A stretch of 64,000 nt of DNA from Rikenellaceae bacterium. Lineage in GTDB: Bacteria > Bacteroidota > Bacteroidia > Bacteroidales > Rikenellaceae. The notes beneath the pieces are model-generated. The model searched no databases. It had not been told where the DNA came from and worked only from the letters and a program-made list of their open reading frames with translations. The stretch lies in contig SUZH01000005.1 of the NCBI GenBank assembly GCA_015060045.1, positions 111,511 through 175,510 on the forward strand. The letters are read 5' to 3'. The position numbers and the translations under genes are program-made. Below are positions 36,981-46,545 of this stretch, in pieces; position 1 is the stretch's first letter, and the number at the start of each line of letters is the position of its first letter.

Positions 36981-38516
36981 TCAAATTCCCCAATTTCCTC
37001 TGTCGAGCGAACGATATCCGATTGCCTCGGCAATGTCGGACGCTGTGATCTGCTCCCGTCCTGCCAAGTCGGCGATCGTGCGCGCCACCTTCAAGATGCG
37101 GTCGTAGGCACGTGCCGAAAGGGCCAACCGCTCCATGGCGCGTCGGAGCAACTGATCCGACTGGGCATCCAGCACACAGTAGGTTCTCACCATGGCCGAA
37201 TTCATGCGGGCATTCGTATGGACACCCTCCACCCCCTCAAAACGACGACGCTGCACCTCACGGGCACGCATCACACGCTCGCGAATCACCGCACTACGCT
37301 CCCCCTCGGCTGCCGACTGCAGCTCATCGGGATTGATCGGCGTCACCTCGATATGCATATCGATGCGATCCAGCAACGGTCCGGAGATTCGCCCCATGTA
37401 GCGGTGGACCGTACCGGGCGAACAGGTACACTCCTTCGTGGGGTGGTTGTAGTAACCGCATGGGCAGGGATTCATCGCTGCCACTAACGTAAAGTTGGCC
37501 GGATAGGCCACGCTGTATCGGGCACGCGAGACCACAATCTCGCGATCTTCCAACGGTTGGCGCAACACCTCCAAGACCGATCGCCCGAACTCGGGCAGCT
37601 CATCCAGGAACAACACGCCGTTATGTGCCAGCGAGACCTCACCCGGACGGGGCGTCTGGCCACCGCCGATGAGCGAGACGGGCGATGCGGTATGGTGCGG
37701 AGCGCGGAACGGACGGCGCACCATCAACCCATCGAAACGTTGCAGACCCGCCACCGAGTGGATCTTCGTGGTCTCCAACGCCTCTTCGGTTTGTAGCGGC
37801 GGCAGGATGGTCGGCAGGCGACGCGCCAACATCGTCTTACCCGAACCGGGCGAGCCGATCATCAGCACGTTATGGCCACCTGCTGCGGCAATCTCCAGCG
37901 CACGCTTTACGTGTACCTGCCCCTTGACATCGGCAAAATCCTCGGCATAGGGCCCCGCCTCATCGATCGCGGTCGAGGCCACGGCTTGAGCCGGCGCAAT
38001 TGTCACTTCGCCATTCAGCAGGTCGATCGTCTGACGCAGGGTCTTGACGCCGATGATCTCCAACTCCCCCACCACGGCCGCCTCGGCGGCATTTTCCTCC
38101 GAAAGGATCAATCGTTTCAACCCCGCCTTGCGCGCCGCCAAAGCCAGCGACAAGATACCGCGGACGGGCTTCACCTCGCCATCGAGCGATAGCTCACCAG
38201 CCAACATCGTCTCGTCCAACATCGGCACCTCGACCCGCCCCATGGCGGCCAGGATTCCGATCGCAATCGGCAGATCGAACGCCGCGCCCTCCTTCTTCAG
38301 GTCGGCCGGCGCCAAATTGACCACCACCTTGCGCCCCGAGAAGCGCTCCTCGGAGTTCTCAAAGGCAGCACGGATGCGCTCCTCGCTCTCCTTGACGGCA
38401 TTGTCGGGCAGACCTACCAAATAAAGGCCCAGACCGCCACCGGCAATATTCACCTCCACGGTGACCGGCACGGCATCGATACCGACCAAAGCGCCTGCAT
38501 GGGTGCGAACGAACAT
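36981..38516 (-). CDS. YifB/ComM-family Mg-chelatase-like AAA+ ATPase
   Basis: A 511-aa protein: N-terminal LonC-like domain (residues 1-170, FVRTHAGALVGIDAVPVTVE), AAA+ domain with Walker A MIGSPGSGKTMLARRLP near 222 and Walker B LFLDELPEFGRS near 300, and the four-Cys insert NPCPCGYYNHPTKECTCSPG. The C-terminal Mg-chelatase domain ends ITASDIAEAIGYRSLDR. ComM is a helicase promoting branch migration in natural transformation. Here it could work with ComF and PriA, encoded nearby. It splits the murG-ftsZ block from the genes normally upstream. Confidence 0.93.
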   Translation of the reverse strand: MFVRTHAGALVGIDAVPVTVEVNIAGGGLGLYLVGLPDNAVKESEERIRAAFENSEERFSGRKVVVNLAPADLKKEGAAFDLPIAIGILAAMGRVEVPMLDETMLAGELSLDGEVKPVRGILSLALAARKAGLKRLILSEENAAEAAVVGELEIIGVKTLRQTIDLLNGEVTIAPAQAVASTAIDEAGPYAEDFADVKGQVHVKRALEIAAAGGHNVLMIGSPGSGKTMLARRLPTILPPLQTEEALETTKIHSVAGLQRFDGLMVRRPFRAPHHTASPVSLIGGGQTPRPGEVSLAHNGVLFLDELPEFGRSVLEVLRQPLEDREIVVSRARYSVAYPANFTLVAAMNPCPCGYYNHPTKECTCSPGTVHRYMGRISGPLLDRIDMHIEVTPINPDELQSAAEGERSAVIRERVMRAREVQRRRFEGVEGVHTNARMNSAMVRTYCVLDAQSDQLLRRAMERLALSARAYDRILKVARTIADLAGREQITASDIAEAIGYRSLDRGNWGI

Positions 38517-38540
38517 GGTTGATGCGTTTTCAGTAGTTAA

Positions 38541-40133
38541 CTAAAAGGGAACATCCTCGTCAAATTTCGGGGGCGCGGGATTAAAAGGCGCACCACCCGT
38601 CGGGGGCAGACCGAACTCGTCGCCACCCGTAGCTGCTCCCAGGCCACCACCCATGGCACCACCTCCGTTGGCACCACTCGCGTAGTCGTCGTAGGCCTGG
38701 TTCATATCGGCCGCCTGCTGCGGGGGCAGCATCGCATCATCGGGATCCATAAAGCGGGCCTGCTCCTTCACAAAACGCAGGTTCACATCGCACACCGCAC
38801 CGTTACGGTGCTTGGCAAGGATAATCTCCGCCATGCCCGCCGTCGGCATACCGTTCTCGTCCTGGTGGATGCCGTAGTATTCGGGACGGTGAATGAAGGC
38901 CACGATATCGGCATCCTGCTCGATGGCTCCCGACTCACGCAGGTCGGAGAGCTGCGGACGCTTCGAGCCACCGCGCATCTCGGTCTGACGGCTGAGCTGC
39001 GAAAGGGCGATGATCGGCACATTAAGCTCCTTGGCGATCGCCTTCAGGGTACGCGAAATGAAGGCCACCTCCTGCTCACGGTTACCACCCTTCGTTTCGG
39101 TCGTACCGGTCATCAGCTGCAGGTAGTCGATGATGATGATTTTGATGTCGTGCTGACGCTTCAGTCGTCGTGCCTTGGAGCGGAACTCAAAGACCGAAAG
39201 AGCCGGCGTGTCGTCGATAAAGAGCGGTGCCGAGGCCAGCGGTTTGGTGGCCGACTCGAGGTGGCGCCACTGCTCGGGCGAGAGGCGACCCGACTTCACG
39301 TCGTTACCCACCAGGCCCGTCTCGGCCACAATCAGACGCATCATGAGCTGCACGGCCGACATCTCAAGCGAGAAGAAAGCGACACCCTGCTCGTAATCTA
39401 CCGCCATGTTGCGCGCCATCGAGAGCACGAAGGCGGTCTTACCCATCGAAGGACGTGCTGCCACGATGATCAGGTCCGAGAGCTGCCAACCGAGCGTCAC
39501 GCGGTCGATGGCCATAAAGCCCGACGGCACACCGTTGAGCGACGAGTCGTTCTTCGAGGCCTCCTCGATCTGCGCCAAAGCGCGGGCCAGGATATCCTTC
39601 GAGGACTGCACCGAGCGTTTCACATGGCCCTCCGAGACCTTGAAGATCTCACCCTCGGCGTAGCTGATCAATTCCGTCACGTCGGTCGATTCGTCGTACG
39701 AACGTTTCTGGATCTCGGTCGCCGAACGGATCAACTCGCGCTGCACATACTTCTGGGCCACAATCTTGGCGTGGAACTCCACGTTGGCCGCGGCACCCAC
39801 CTTCTGCGTGAGTTGTGCCAAATAGACCGCACCACCCACCTTCTTCAGCTCCTGCTTGACCTTCAGGCGCTCGGTCACGGTGTAGAGGTCGATCGGTTTG
39901 AGCTCCATCGACAGGTCGCAGATCGCCCGATAGATCAGCCGATGCTCCTCGGTATAGAAGGCTTCGGGGGTGAGGTACTCCTGGACGGCAATAATGGCAT
40001 CCTTTTCGAGCATCAAGGCACCCAACACCGCCTCCTCCAGCTCAACCGCCTGGGGAGGTACGTTTCCGGCCACTTCAGTCATTGCTTCATACGCCGCCCG
40101 ATTGCGGGCTGCGGGGGTATATTCTTTCGCCAT
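38541..40133 (-). CDS. dnaB: replicative DNA helicase
   Basis: A 530-aa hexameric 5'-3' helicase of the replication fork. N-terminal DnaB domain (PPQAVELEEAVLGALMLEKD), RecA-like C-terminal domain with Walker A AARPSMGKTAFVLS near 230, KIIIIDYLQLM (Walker B) and LSQLSRQTEMRGGSKRP. The tail after about residue 475 is a Gly/Ala-rich low-complexity segment. The start at 40133 is chosen because the in-frame ATG at 40178 lies upstream of the -7 box at 40159-40166. Confidence 0.96.
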   Translation of the reverse strand: MAKEYTPAARNRAAYEAMTEVAGNVPPQAVELEEAVLGALMLEKDAIIAVQEYLTPEAFYTEEHRLIYRAICDLSMELKPIDLYTVTERLKVKQELKKVGGAVYLAQLTQKVGAAANVEFHAKIVAQKYVQRELIRSATEIQKRSYDESTDVTELISYAEGEIFKVSEGHVKRSVQSSKDILARALAQIEEASKNDSSLNGVPSGFMAIDRVTLGWQLSDLIIVAARPSMGKTAFVLSMARNMAVDYEQGVAFFSLEMSAVQLMMRLIVAETGLVGNDVKSGRLSPEQWRHLESATKPLASAPLFIDDTPALSVFEFRSKARRLKRQHDIKIIIIDYLQLMTGTTETKGGNREQEVAFISRTLKAIAKELNVPIIALSQLSRQTEMRGGSKRPQLSDLRESGAIEQDADIVAFIHRPEYYGIHQDENGMPTAGMAEIILAKHRNGAVCDVNLRFVKEQARFMDPDDAMLPPQQAADMNQAYDDYASGANGGGAMGGGLGAATGGDEFGLPPTGGAPFNPAPPKFDEDVPF

Positions 40134-40158
40134 GTGAGGGATTTGTTTCAATAAAAAA

Positions 40159-40189
40159 CAAAAGTAGCAATTCGGCACGACATTTCAAA
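40159..40189 (-). promoter_or_regulatory. promoter of dnaB
   Basis: On the minus strand TTTG (40189-40186), a 19-base spacer, then TACTTTTG (40166-40159). It fixes the start at 40133. Confidence 0.75.
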
Positions 40190-40190
40190 G

Positions 40191-40208
40191 CCGAACCTAA
40201 AGGTTCGG
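40191..40208. repeat. perfect palindrome upstream of dnaB
   Basis: CCGAACCT-AA-AGGTTCGG, directly beyond the -33 element of the dnaB promoter. It could be an operator or part of a comF terminator; no T-run follows. Confidence 0.45.
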
Positions 40209-40298
40209 TGTCGAAAAGTCTGTTTATAACCCGAGAAATGAGCCTCGACACCCGATAAGGCGCCGATTACGATGTCGAAATTTTGTCGATAAAAGAGC

Positions 40299-41021
40299 CT
40301 ACCGCTCCACCCTCAACTCCTTGCGCGACGCAGCCAGCGCCGCCACACTCACCCGACAATCGGGCACCACAGCCAGAATGGCCTCGACGAGCGAAGTGAT
40401 CGTGCTGCCCGTCGTCAGTACATCATCCACCAACAGCAGATGGCATCCACGGAGTTGTTCGGGACGCCGTACGGCAAAAGCCCCTTCAACATTTGCGGCA
40501 CGTTCGCGGTGGGGCGTACGGGCCTGGGAGGAGGTGTTACGACTGCGCTTAACGGCACGGCGCGCCACCCGAACGCCCAGCTCGCGGGCTATGCCCTCGG
40601 CCAGGTAGGTGGCCTGATTATAGCCGCGACGATACTGCTTAAGCGGGTGCAACGGCATGGGAATCACCCAATCGACATCCTCGTACAATCCGCTCTGTTT
40701 GAGCCGTGTACCATACCAACGACCCATCTCGTAGGCGATGCGCCAACGGTTGTGGTATTTGAAGTGGTGGATCAGTTGTTGCCAGCCACTCCCCTGCTGG
40801 AAAAAGAGCATGGCCGAGGCGTGCTCGACGGGGATCAACCCCTCGAATTTGGCCAACACGGGATTATAGGCCTCCGCCTCATAACCGGTCAACGGTGCCG
40901 TGATGCGGCAGAGGGTACAGAGCGTGGTCTCGGACTCGGTGAGCGGCTCCCCGCAGACGGCACACACGGCGGGAAAGAAGAGCGCCCGCACATCGGCGAA
41001 GAGGTTACTGAGGATCGACAT
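40299..41021 (-). CDS. comF: ComF-family phosphoribosyltransferase-like protein
   Basis: A 240-aa protein with an N-terminal Cys4 zinc motif (CAVCGEPLTESETTLCTLC) and a PRTase domain whose PRPP loop is LLLVDDVLTTGSTITSL near residue 190; RGYNQATYLAEGIAREL precedes it. ComF is required for DNA uptake in naturally competent bacteria, acting with PriA in the cytosol. The start overlaps the priA stop by 17 bases, which supports a joint function. Confidence 0.92.
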   Translation of the reverse strand: MSILSNLFADVRALFFPAVCAVCGEPLTESETTLCTLCRITAPLTGYEAEAYNPVLAKFEGLIPVEHASAMLFFQQGSGWQQLIHHFKYHNRWRIAYEMGRWYGTRLKQSGLYEDVDWVIPMPLHPLKQYRRGYNQATYLAEGIARELGVRVARRAVKRSRNTSSQARTPHRERAANVEGAFAVRRPEQLRGCHLLLVDDVLTTGSTITSLVEAILAVVPDCRVSVAALAASRKELRVER

Positions 41022-43257
41022 TCACCGAGATTGTAACAGATTTATAATCGGGGAGTTGCTGGAGCTGCTGCAACTTTTCGCGCAGCAATTCATTGGCCTT
41101 CAGACGCGAGGCACCACTCTCCACTTTGAGCATCAACTGCATCAAGTATTCGCCCCGAATGCGATCCACGGGCGGGGCAATCGGGCCTAAAACACGGCGC
41201 CCCATATCGCGGCGTAAACGGTCGGCCAACTCGGCGGCGGCACGGCGCACGATCTGCACCTGCGGATGGCGCAACGTCACCATCGTCAGACGGGCATAGG
41301 GCGGATAGAAATAGGCTTGGCGTTCGGCCAACTGGTCACGAGCCATCTGCTCGAAATCGTCGTTCAACAGTTGCCGCAAAACGGGATGGGCCGGGTCGGC
41401 GGTTTGGATCACCACCTCACCACCGGCACGCCTGCGTCCGGCACGTCCCGAGACCTGCTGCAGGAGCTGAAAAGCACGCTCCGAAGCACGGAAATCGGGG
41501 TTGAGCAACAGGTTATCGGCATTGAGCACGCCCACCAACGAAACATCCTCAAAATCAAAACCTTTCGTGATCATCTGCGTTCCCACCAGGATGTCGGTTC
41601 GATGGGCTGCAAAGTCGTCGACTATCCGATTGAAGGCCGTCTCGGAGGTCAATTGATCACGATCCAAGCGTCCCACACGCGCCTCGGGGAAGAGCTCCGA
41701 AATCTGCTCCTCGATCTTCTCCGTACCGAAGCCCATCGGCTGCAAATCGACCACCTTGCAGGAGGGGCAACGCACCATCGCTGCCTCCGTATGGCCGCAA
41801 TAGTGGCACACCAACTGTTCGCGCACCTTGTGGTAGCTCAACGTGACATTGCAATGGGGACAACGCGCCGTCCAGCCACACTGGGGGCACTCCAAATAGG
41901 GGGCAAAGCCACGGCGATTTTGGAACAGCATCACCTGTTCGCCACGCGCCAGGGTCGCCTCGATTTTGTCGATCAACAATTTATTGAAATGGCCGTGTCG
42001 TTCGCCACGTTGGGCTGCACGACGGGTATCCGAGAGGTAGATTTTGGGCAGTTCGGCATCGCCATAGCGCTCCGTCAGTTTGGCCTTTCCATACTTGCCG
42101 CTCGCGGCATGCAGCCACGACTCAAGCGAGGGCGTGGCACTTCCCAAGATGGTACGACCCGCCGTTTGGTGTGCCATCCACACCGCCACATCGCGGGCCG
42201 AATAGCGGGGTGCCGGCTCTGCCTGCTTGTAGCTGGCATCGTGCTCCTCGTCCACAATAATGAGTTGTAAACGCTTCAGGGGCAGGAAGATTGAGGAGCG
42301 CACGCCCACCACAAATTCGCCCCCCAGCGAGCGATTCAGTCGCAGGTAGGTCTCCGAGCGGCGATGATTCGTCAGGCGCGAATGATAAGCCGTCACGCGC
42401 GAGCCGAAGATGCGCTCCATGCGTTCGATCAGTTGCGCCGTCAAGGCAATCTCGGGCACCATGAGCAGCACATCGCCACCCTCCTTCAGCACCTCGGCAA
42501 TCAGGTGGATATAAATCTCCGTCTTGCCCGAACCCGTGATGCCGTGCAAGAGGGCCGTCGTGCGTCCCGCCTTAAAATCGGCCTTCAACTTCGCAAGCGC
42601 CTCCTGCTGATGGGGTGTCAGGGTCGGCAGGCGGAATTGCGGTGTGCCATACTCCACCTCGGGGGTATGCTCGGTCATGGTCAAAATCCCCTTTTTCACC
42701 AACGTCTGCAAGGGAGTTGCATCGGCTGTCAGCAGGCGTCGTGCCACCTCGCCGTCGGGCTTATTTTCGAGTGCCGAGACCACCTCCAAAAGCGCCTCAT
42801 AAAGGCGTGGAGCGCGTCGTTCAAAGCGATCGAAGGTCTCGTTGAGCTGCGCCGAATCGGCATAGGAAGCAGCCAGGGCATAATAGCGTTCGGTGCGGGG
42901 GTAAAATGTATCGTCGAGGAGCTGACTATCGGTTTCGGCCGAGGGCTTGATCAACGAAGGCAGAGCGCACCGCATCACCTCGCCCAACGTGCAGAGGTAG
43001 TACGAGGCGATCCACTCCCACAGCGCGCGCTGGCGCGCATCCAGCAGCGGACGATCGTAGACCTTGCGGACGACTCTCTTCACCCGCTTAACCGCAGGGG
43101 GATTCTCGTGCACACGCCACACCAGACCGGTATAGTACTTCTTGAGACCGAACTGCACCGACACGGCATCCCCCGCCTCGAGGGTCATCCCCTCGGGAAT
43201 GGCGTAGGTGTAGGCCGGTTGGGCCAACGGCAGTACGATATCGGCGTACAAATTCAA
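41005..43257 (-). CDS. priA: primosomal replication restart helicase PriA
   Basis: A 750-aa 3'-5' helicase restarting stalled forks. The N-terminal 3'-DNA-binding domain (LYADIVLPLAQPAYTYAIPE) precedes the helicase lobes: Walker A LLHGITGSGKTEIYIHL near 240, IIVDEEHDASYKQ for motif II, and a Cys-rich zinc region with CPQCGWTARCPHC and CHYCGHTEAAMVRCPSCK near 470-510. QMITKGFDFEDVSLVGV is motif V. Translationally coupled to comF. Confidence 0.96.
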   Translation of the reverse strand: MNLYADIVLPLAQPAYTYAIPEGMTLEAGDAVSVQFGLKKYYTGLVWRVHENPPAVKRVKRVVRKVYDRPLLDARQRALWEWIASYYLCTLGEVMRCALPSLIKPSAETDSQLLDDTFYPRTERYYALAASYADSAQLNETFDRFERRAPRLYEALLEVVSALENKPDGEVARRLLTADATPLQTLVKKGILTMTEHTPEVEYGTPQFRLPTLTPHQQEALAKLKADFKAGRTTALLHGITGSGKTEIYIHLIAEVLKEGGDVLLMVPEIALTAQLIERMERIFGSRVTAYHSRLTNHRRSETYLRLNRSLGGEFVVGVRSSIFLPLKRLQLIIVDEEHDASYKQAEPAPRYSARDVAVWMAHQTAGRTILGSATPSLESWLHAASGKYGKAKLTERYGDAELPKIYLSDTRRAAQRGERHGHFNKLLIDKIEATLARGEQVMLFQNRRGFAPYLECPQCGWTARCPHCNVTLSYHKVREQLVCHYCGHTEAAMVRCPSCKVVDLQPMGFGTEKIEEQISELFPEARVGRLDRDQLTSETAFNRIVDDFAAHRTDILVGTQMITKGFDFEDVSLVGVLNADNLLLNPDFRASERAFQLLQQVSGRAGRRRAGGEVVIQTADPAHPVLRQLLNDDFEQMARDQLAERQAYFYPPYARLTMVTLRHPQVQIVRRAAAELADRLRRDMGRRVLGPIAPPVDRIRGEYLMQLMLKVESGASRLKANELLREKLQQLQQLPDYKSVTISVNVDPQ

Positions 43258-43280
43258 AATTTAGAATTCAAAATTAAAAA
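43249..43280 (+). repeat. A+T-rich intergenic repeat, copy 5 (+ orientation)
   Basis: AAATTCAAAATTTAGAATTC then AAAATTAAA. It overlaps the first codons of priA and is nearly the same as copy 1. Confidence 0.55.
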
Positions 43281-43314
43281 ATGGGGTGGTTTAAGACTGC
43301 CTCAAACCACCCCA
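43276..43314 (-). terminator. terminator for the YitT-family gene
   Basis: Perfect 11-bp stem TGGGGTGGTTT/AAACCACCCCA (43282-43292, 43304-43314) followed on the minus strand by TTTTTT. Confidence 0.85.
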
Positions 43315-43331
43315 AACTATCTCGCTAACGA

Positions 43332-44225
43332 TTAGATTTTGTTCAGCGTCTCGAAGCCCTGACCATAGACACCCATGACCGAACCGACAGTCATAAAGGC
43401 GCCCGGATCGACCGACTTGACATACTTCAGCAGCATCGGTGTCTCGCGTTTGCGGCAGACCACCATCACCACCTTCGTATCCTTCTTCGAGTACCAACCC
43501 TGGGCATCGAGCAACGTCACACCGCGATGCACGTTGTTGGCAATCGCCTCAGCCATCCGCTCGGGATCCTGCGACACGATGAGCACCTGGTTCGATTGCT
43601 GGCTGCCGGCCTGAATCATATCGACCGTATAACCCACAACGGCTGTCATGATATAACCATAGATTACGGTCGCAATGTCATAGCCCACGAACAGGGCCGA
43701 ACCGATGATAAACAGATCGCTATAAATCAAGATCTTACCATAGCTGACCGTGCGATAGTGGTTGATGATCACGGCGGCAATATCCGTACCGCCCGTCGAA
43801 CCGCCTTGGGCAAAGCAGATCACGATACCCAAACCGGCACAGACACCACCCAGCACAATGGCCACGATCGGATCCTGCAAACCGAGGAAGTTGCCCGGCG
43901 GCAGCACGTCGATCCACATATTCATGCTCATGGAGAGTACCACTACGCAGTAAATGGTCTTAAAGCCAAAGTTCCACCCCACGATAAAGCCCGATATCAA
44001 CAGCAATATACCGTTGATTATCAGCACCATCGTACCAATTTGTAAGTCAGCGATACCGGCTTGAGCCAACGCCTTGCAGAGTACCAAGGCCAAACCCGAA
44101 GCGCCACCGCCCGTACCTTCATTCGGGAGGATGCAGGCTACCCAACCAAACGAGTAGAACAACATACCGCACGCCATAAAGATATACTCCTTGGCTACGC
44201 GGAAAATTTTGTCAAACGAACTCAT
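43332..44225 (-). CDS. YitT-family membrane protein (DUF161 + DUF2179)
   Basis: A 297-aa membrane protein with about six hydrophobic segments in residues 10-205 (MACGMLFYSFGWVACILPNE, TMVLIINGILLLISGFIVGW, VIYGYIMTAVVGYTVDM) and a soluble C-terminal DUF2179 domain (VLIVSQDPERMAEAI, VVMVVCRKRETPMLLKYV). The motif AQGGSTGGTDIAAVIIN is typical. Its biochemical role is unknown. It is a single gene ending in a strong terminator. Confidence 0.88.
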   Translation of the reverse strand: MSSFDKIFRVAKEYIFMACGMLFYSFGWVACILPNEGTGGGASGLALVLCKALAQAGIADLQIGTMVLIINGILLLISGFIVGWNFGFKTIYCVVVLSMSMNMWIDVLPPGNFLGLQDPIVAIVLGGVCAGLGIVICFAQGGSTGGTDIAAVIINHYRTVSYGKILIYSDLFIIGSALFVGYDIATVIYGYIMTAVVGYTVDMIQAGSQQSNQVLIVSQDPERMAEAIANNVHRGVTLLDAQGWYSKKDTKVVMVVCRKRETPMLLKYVKSVDPGAFMTVGSVMGVYGQGFETLNKI

Positions 44226-44257
44226 CGTCGCAATTTTATAGGTTATTATTTATTTGC

Positions 44258-45220
44258 TTATCGCGTTTCTTGGGACAAATGTATAAAAAATTCGCCTTGA
44301 TAGGTATCCTTCTCGACCAATCTTTTTTCCAACATACCCCACAATTGTTCATTGCGGATCAAACCCCAGGTCGGTCCATGGTGGAAACGAGGGGGTGCCT
44401 CCGAGGCAAAACGCTCGACCACTATGTCGGGTCGCAAGCGTCGTAAAATCTCCACTACCAGCTCAATATACTCCTCGACCGTCCAAAAACGGAAGCGTTC
44501 GGGGTGGCGATCATACTCCTCGGCCATCGGCGTGGAGCGCATCACCTGCAGTTGGTGGAACTTAATGGTCGTCAGCGGCAGGCGGTTGATCTTCGCCACA
44601 CCCTCGAGCAACATCTCCTCCGTCTCACCGGGCAGCCCCAAGATAAAATGAGCCCCCACGTGCAATCCCCGTTCGGCGGTCATCCGTACCACCCGCTCGG
44701 CCGTGGCAAAATCGTGGCCGCGATTGACCGCCTGCAAGGTCCGGTCATAGACCGACTCGATGCCATACTCCACGGAGATATACTTTTCGCGCGCCAACTC
44801 GGCCAACAGGTCCAGTTTCTCCTCATCCACACAATCGGGACGTGTCCCGATCACCAAGCCCTCCACCTCGGGATGGCTCAAGGCCTCCAGGTAGCGTTGT
44901 CGCAACACCTCGAGCGGAGCGTGGGTGTTGGAGAAGGATTGGAAATAGACCAAATAGCGCTTGGCCTCCCGATAGCGCCACTGGTGGAAAGCGATACCCT
45001 CCTCAATCTGGCGCGCGATCGACTGCTCGGCGCTGCAGTACGATGGAGTGAAGGCGGCATTGTTGCAAAAGGTGCAACCACCCGTGGTGAGCGTTCCGTC
45101 GCGATTCGGGCACGAGAAGCCGGCATCGACCGACAGCTTCTGCATGCGTCGGCCAAAGAGGCGTCTGAAGTAACCCGAGTAGGAGTTATAGCGCCGCTCG
45201 TCACCCCACGGATAGCTCAT
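44258..45220 (-). CDS. TIGR01212-family radical SAM protein (YhcC-like)
   Basis: A 320-aa radical SAM protein. The cluster-binding cysteines lie in SCPNRDGTLTTGGCTFCNNA near residues 36-54, and GTRPDCVDEEKLDLL plus SVEYGIESVYDRTLQAVNRG are family hallmarks. QVMRSTPMAEEY follows. The substrate is not known with certainty; homologues are tied to stress physiology. The surface-lipoprotein gene upstream ends 12 bases before it. Confidence 0.88.
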   Translation of the reverse strand: MSYPWGDERRYNSYSGYFRRLFGRRMQKLSVDAGFSCPNRDGTLTTGGCTFCNNAAFTPSYCSAEQSIARQIEEGIAFHQWRYREAKRYLVYFQSFSNTHAPLEVLRQRYLEALSHPEVEGLVIGTRPDCVDEEKLDLLAELAREKYISVEYGIESVYDRTLQAVNRGHDFATAERVVRMTAERGLHVGAHFILGLPGETEEMLLEGVAKINRLPLTTIKFHQLQVMRSTPMAEEYDRHPERFRFWTVEEYIELVVEILRRLRPDIVVERFASEAPPRFHHGPTWGLIRNEQLWGMLEKRLVEKDTYQGEFFIHLSQETR

Positions 45221-45232
45221 CCTCCGCAGTCG

Positions 45233-46501
45233 TTAGAAGGTCCAATCCGACAGGCTGTAGCTCTCCTTCGGTGCGTTGGGCACGTTGCCGAAGAAGGTCA
45301 AGCCCGTCAGCTCCTCCATCTCTTTCACGGTCAGCAGCATGCCCCGCTTCTCATAATCGGCCGGCTTGGGCACCTCGCCCTTCTCATAGGTGCGATGCTC
45401 GACCAGCACGGCGATGCACTGCAACTCCTCCTTCTGGCAATCCATCACCCACTTGTTCTGGTGGTTCTTCGTGCAAAGCAGCACCTTGTAGTAGTGGGTC
45501 GGAATGCGGGTACTGCTCACCGTCTTGGGCGTCACGGCGGGATCCCAATAGCAACCAATCACCTGATAGGTCGTATCGGCATGGCCTACCCACTGCTTAT
45601 CGACCCACTCCTCGAGCGTGTTCCAAGCACCACCACCCGTATTGAAGTAGGTCGAGCTTTGCGGCGCGATATTCGAGTGGTAGAAGGCCTGCTGATTCGC
45701 CTTGCGGCTCACCAGACGCTCGGCCGAGCCGAGGAGGTGTCCACGCGTATAGCCCGACCACTTACCCGGCTGGGTGAAGTTAAAGTTCGGGTCAGTGGCG
45801 TACTCATCCGTACGCTCGGTATTCTTCTTGGCATAGAAGTCGTGCATCGGTGCAGCGACCCAGACGGCACACATCATTTCGGTGCTGTAGCAAACCGAGT
45901 AGTTGCGAGCATTGCTGCCACCCGACTTCACATCGGTAATGTGGTAGGTGTAGTGCCAATCCGAACGGTCGACGGTCATCGGCAGCTCGGCCCAACCTGC
46001 CATGAGGGTCTTACCCGAGGGGGTGGGGGTCGGCGTGGGATCGGGATCGGGCGTGGGGTCGGGCGTAGGATCCTCGTTCTCGCCACCTGCACCTTGAGGC
46101 TGGCGAATGGTCAACACCACCGGCGTGGCGCGGCCATACGAGATGACCAACTCGGCCGTACGCGCAGCACCCCGATTGGCCGCAGCCGCATAGCGGATCG
46201 TAGCCGTAAAGGTCGGTTGTCCCTGGCTGTTGGTGCCATGCGTTCCCTCGCTCGAAAGGGCGGGGTGAATCCACGCGGCCTCGCTCTCGGCCGTAGCGAT
46301 CATATCGCCGTGCGGGTTGACCACCGTGTATTGGATAACGCCCTCGGTAGCCGTAGCCACGGGCAACGAGATCGTGTGATTGCACGTAACACTGAGCGAC
46401 GGCTCGGTTACGGGCGCACACACCTCCTCCGAATCATCACAAGCAAAGGTCATTGCGCCAACGACCGCCAGCACCAACGACCAAATCAAAAATCGTTTCA
46501 T
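45233..46501 (-). CDS. lipoprotein with BACON-like domain and DNA/RNA non-specific endonuclease domain
   Basis: A 422-aa surface lipoprotein. Signal and lipobox VGAMTFAC with Cys20 follow the ATG at 46501. Residues about 30-135 resemble a BACON beta-sandwich (AELVISYGRATPVVLTIRQP). An Asp/Pro/Thr linker (TPDPTPDPDPTPTPTPS) leads to a NUC1-like domain from about 165: SNARNYSVCYSTEMMCAVW, the RGH motif in YTRGHLLGSAERL, and NIAPQSSTYFNTGGGAWNTL. The catalytic His and the metal-binding Asn are kept, but the Asp of DRGH is Thr. It may degrade extracellular nucleic acid. The longer frame to 46549 adds 16 residues before the signal and is rejected. Confidence 0.82.
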   Translation of the reverse strand: MKRFLIWSLVLAVVGAMTFACDDSEEVCAPVTEPSLSVTCNHTISLPVATATEGVIQYTVVNPHGDMIATAESEAAWIHPALSSEGTHGTNSQGQPTFTATIRYAAAANRGAARTAELVISYGRATPVVLTIRQPQGAGGENEDPTPDPTPDPDPTPTPTPSGKTLMAGWAELPMTVDRSDWHYTYHITDVKSGGSNARNYSVCYSTEMMCAVWVAAPMHDFYAKKNTERTDEYATDPNFNFTQPGKWSGYTRGHLLGSAERLVSRKANQQAFYHSNIAPQSSTYFNTGGGAWNTLEEWVDKQWVGHADTTYQVIGCYWDPAVTPKTVSSTRIPTHYYKVLLCTKNHQNKWVMDCQKEELQCIAVLVEHRTYEKGEVPKPADYEKRGMLLTVKEMEELTGLTFFGNVPNAPKESYSLSDWTF

Positions 46502-46545
46502 ATTGGGATTAGTTACAATTTTTCTCCACATCTTATCCTTTGGCT

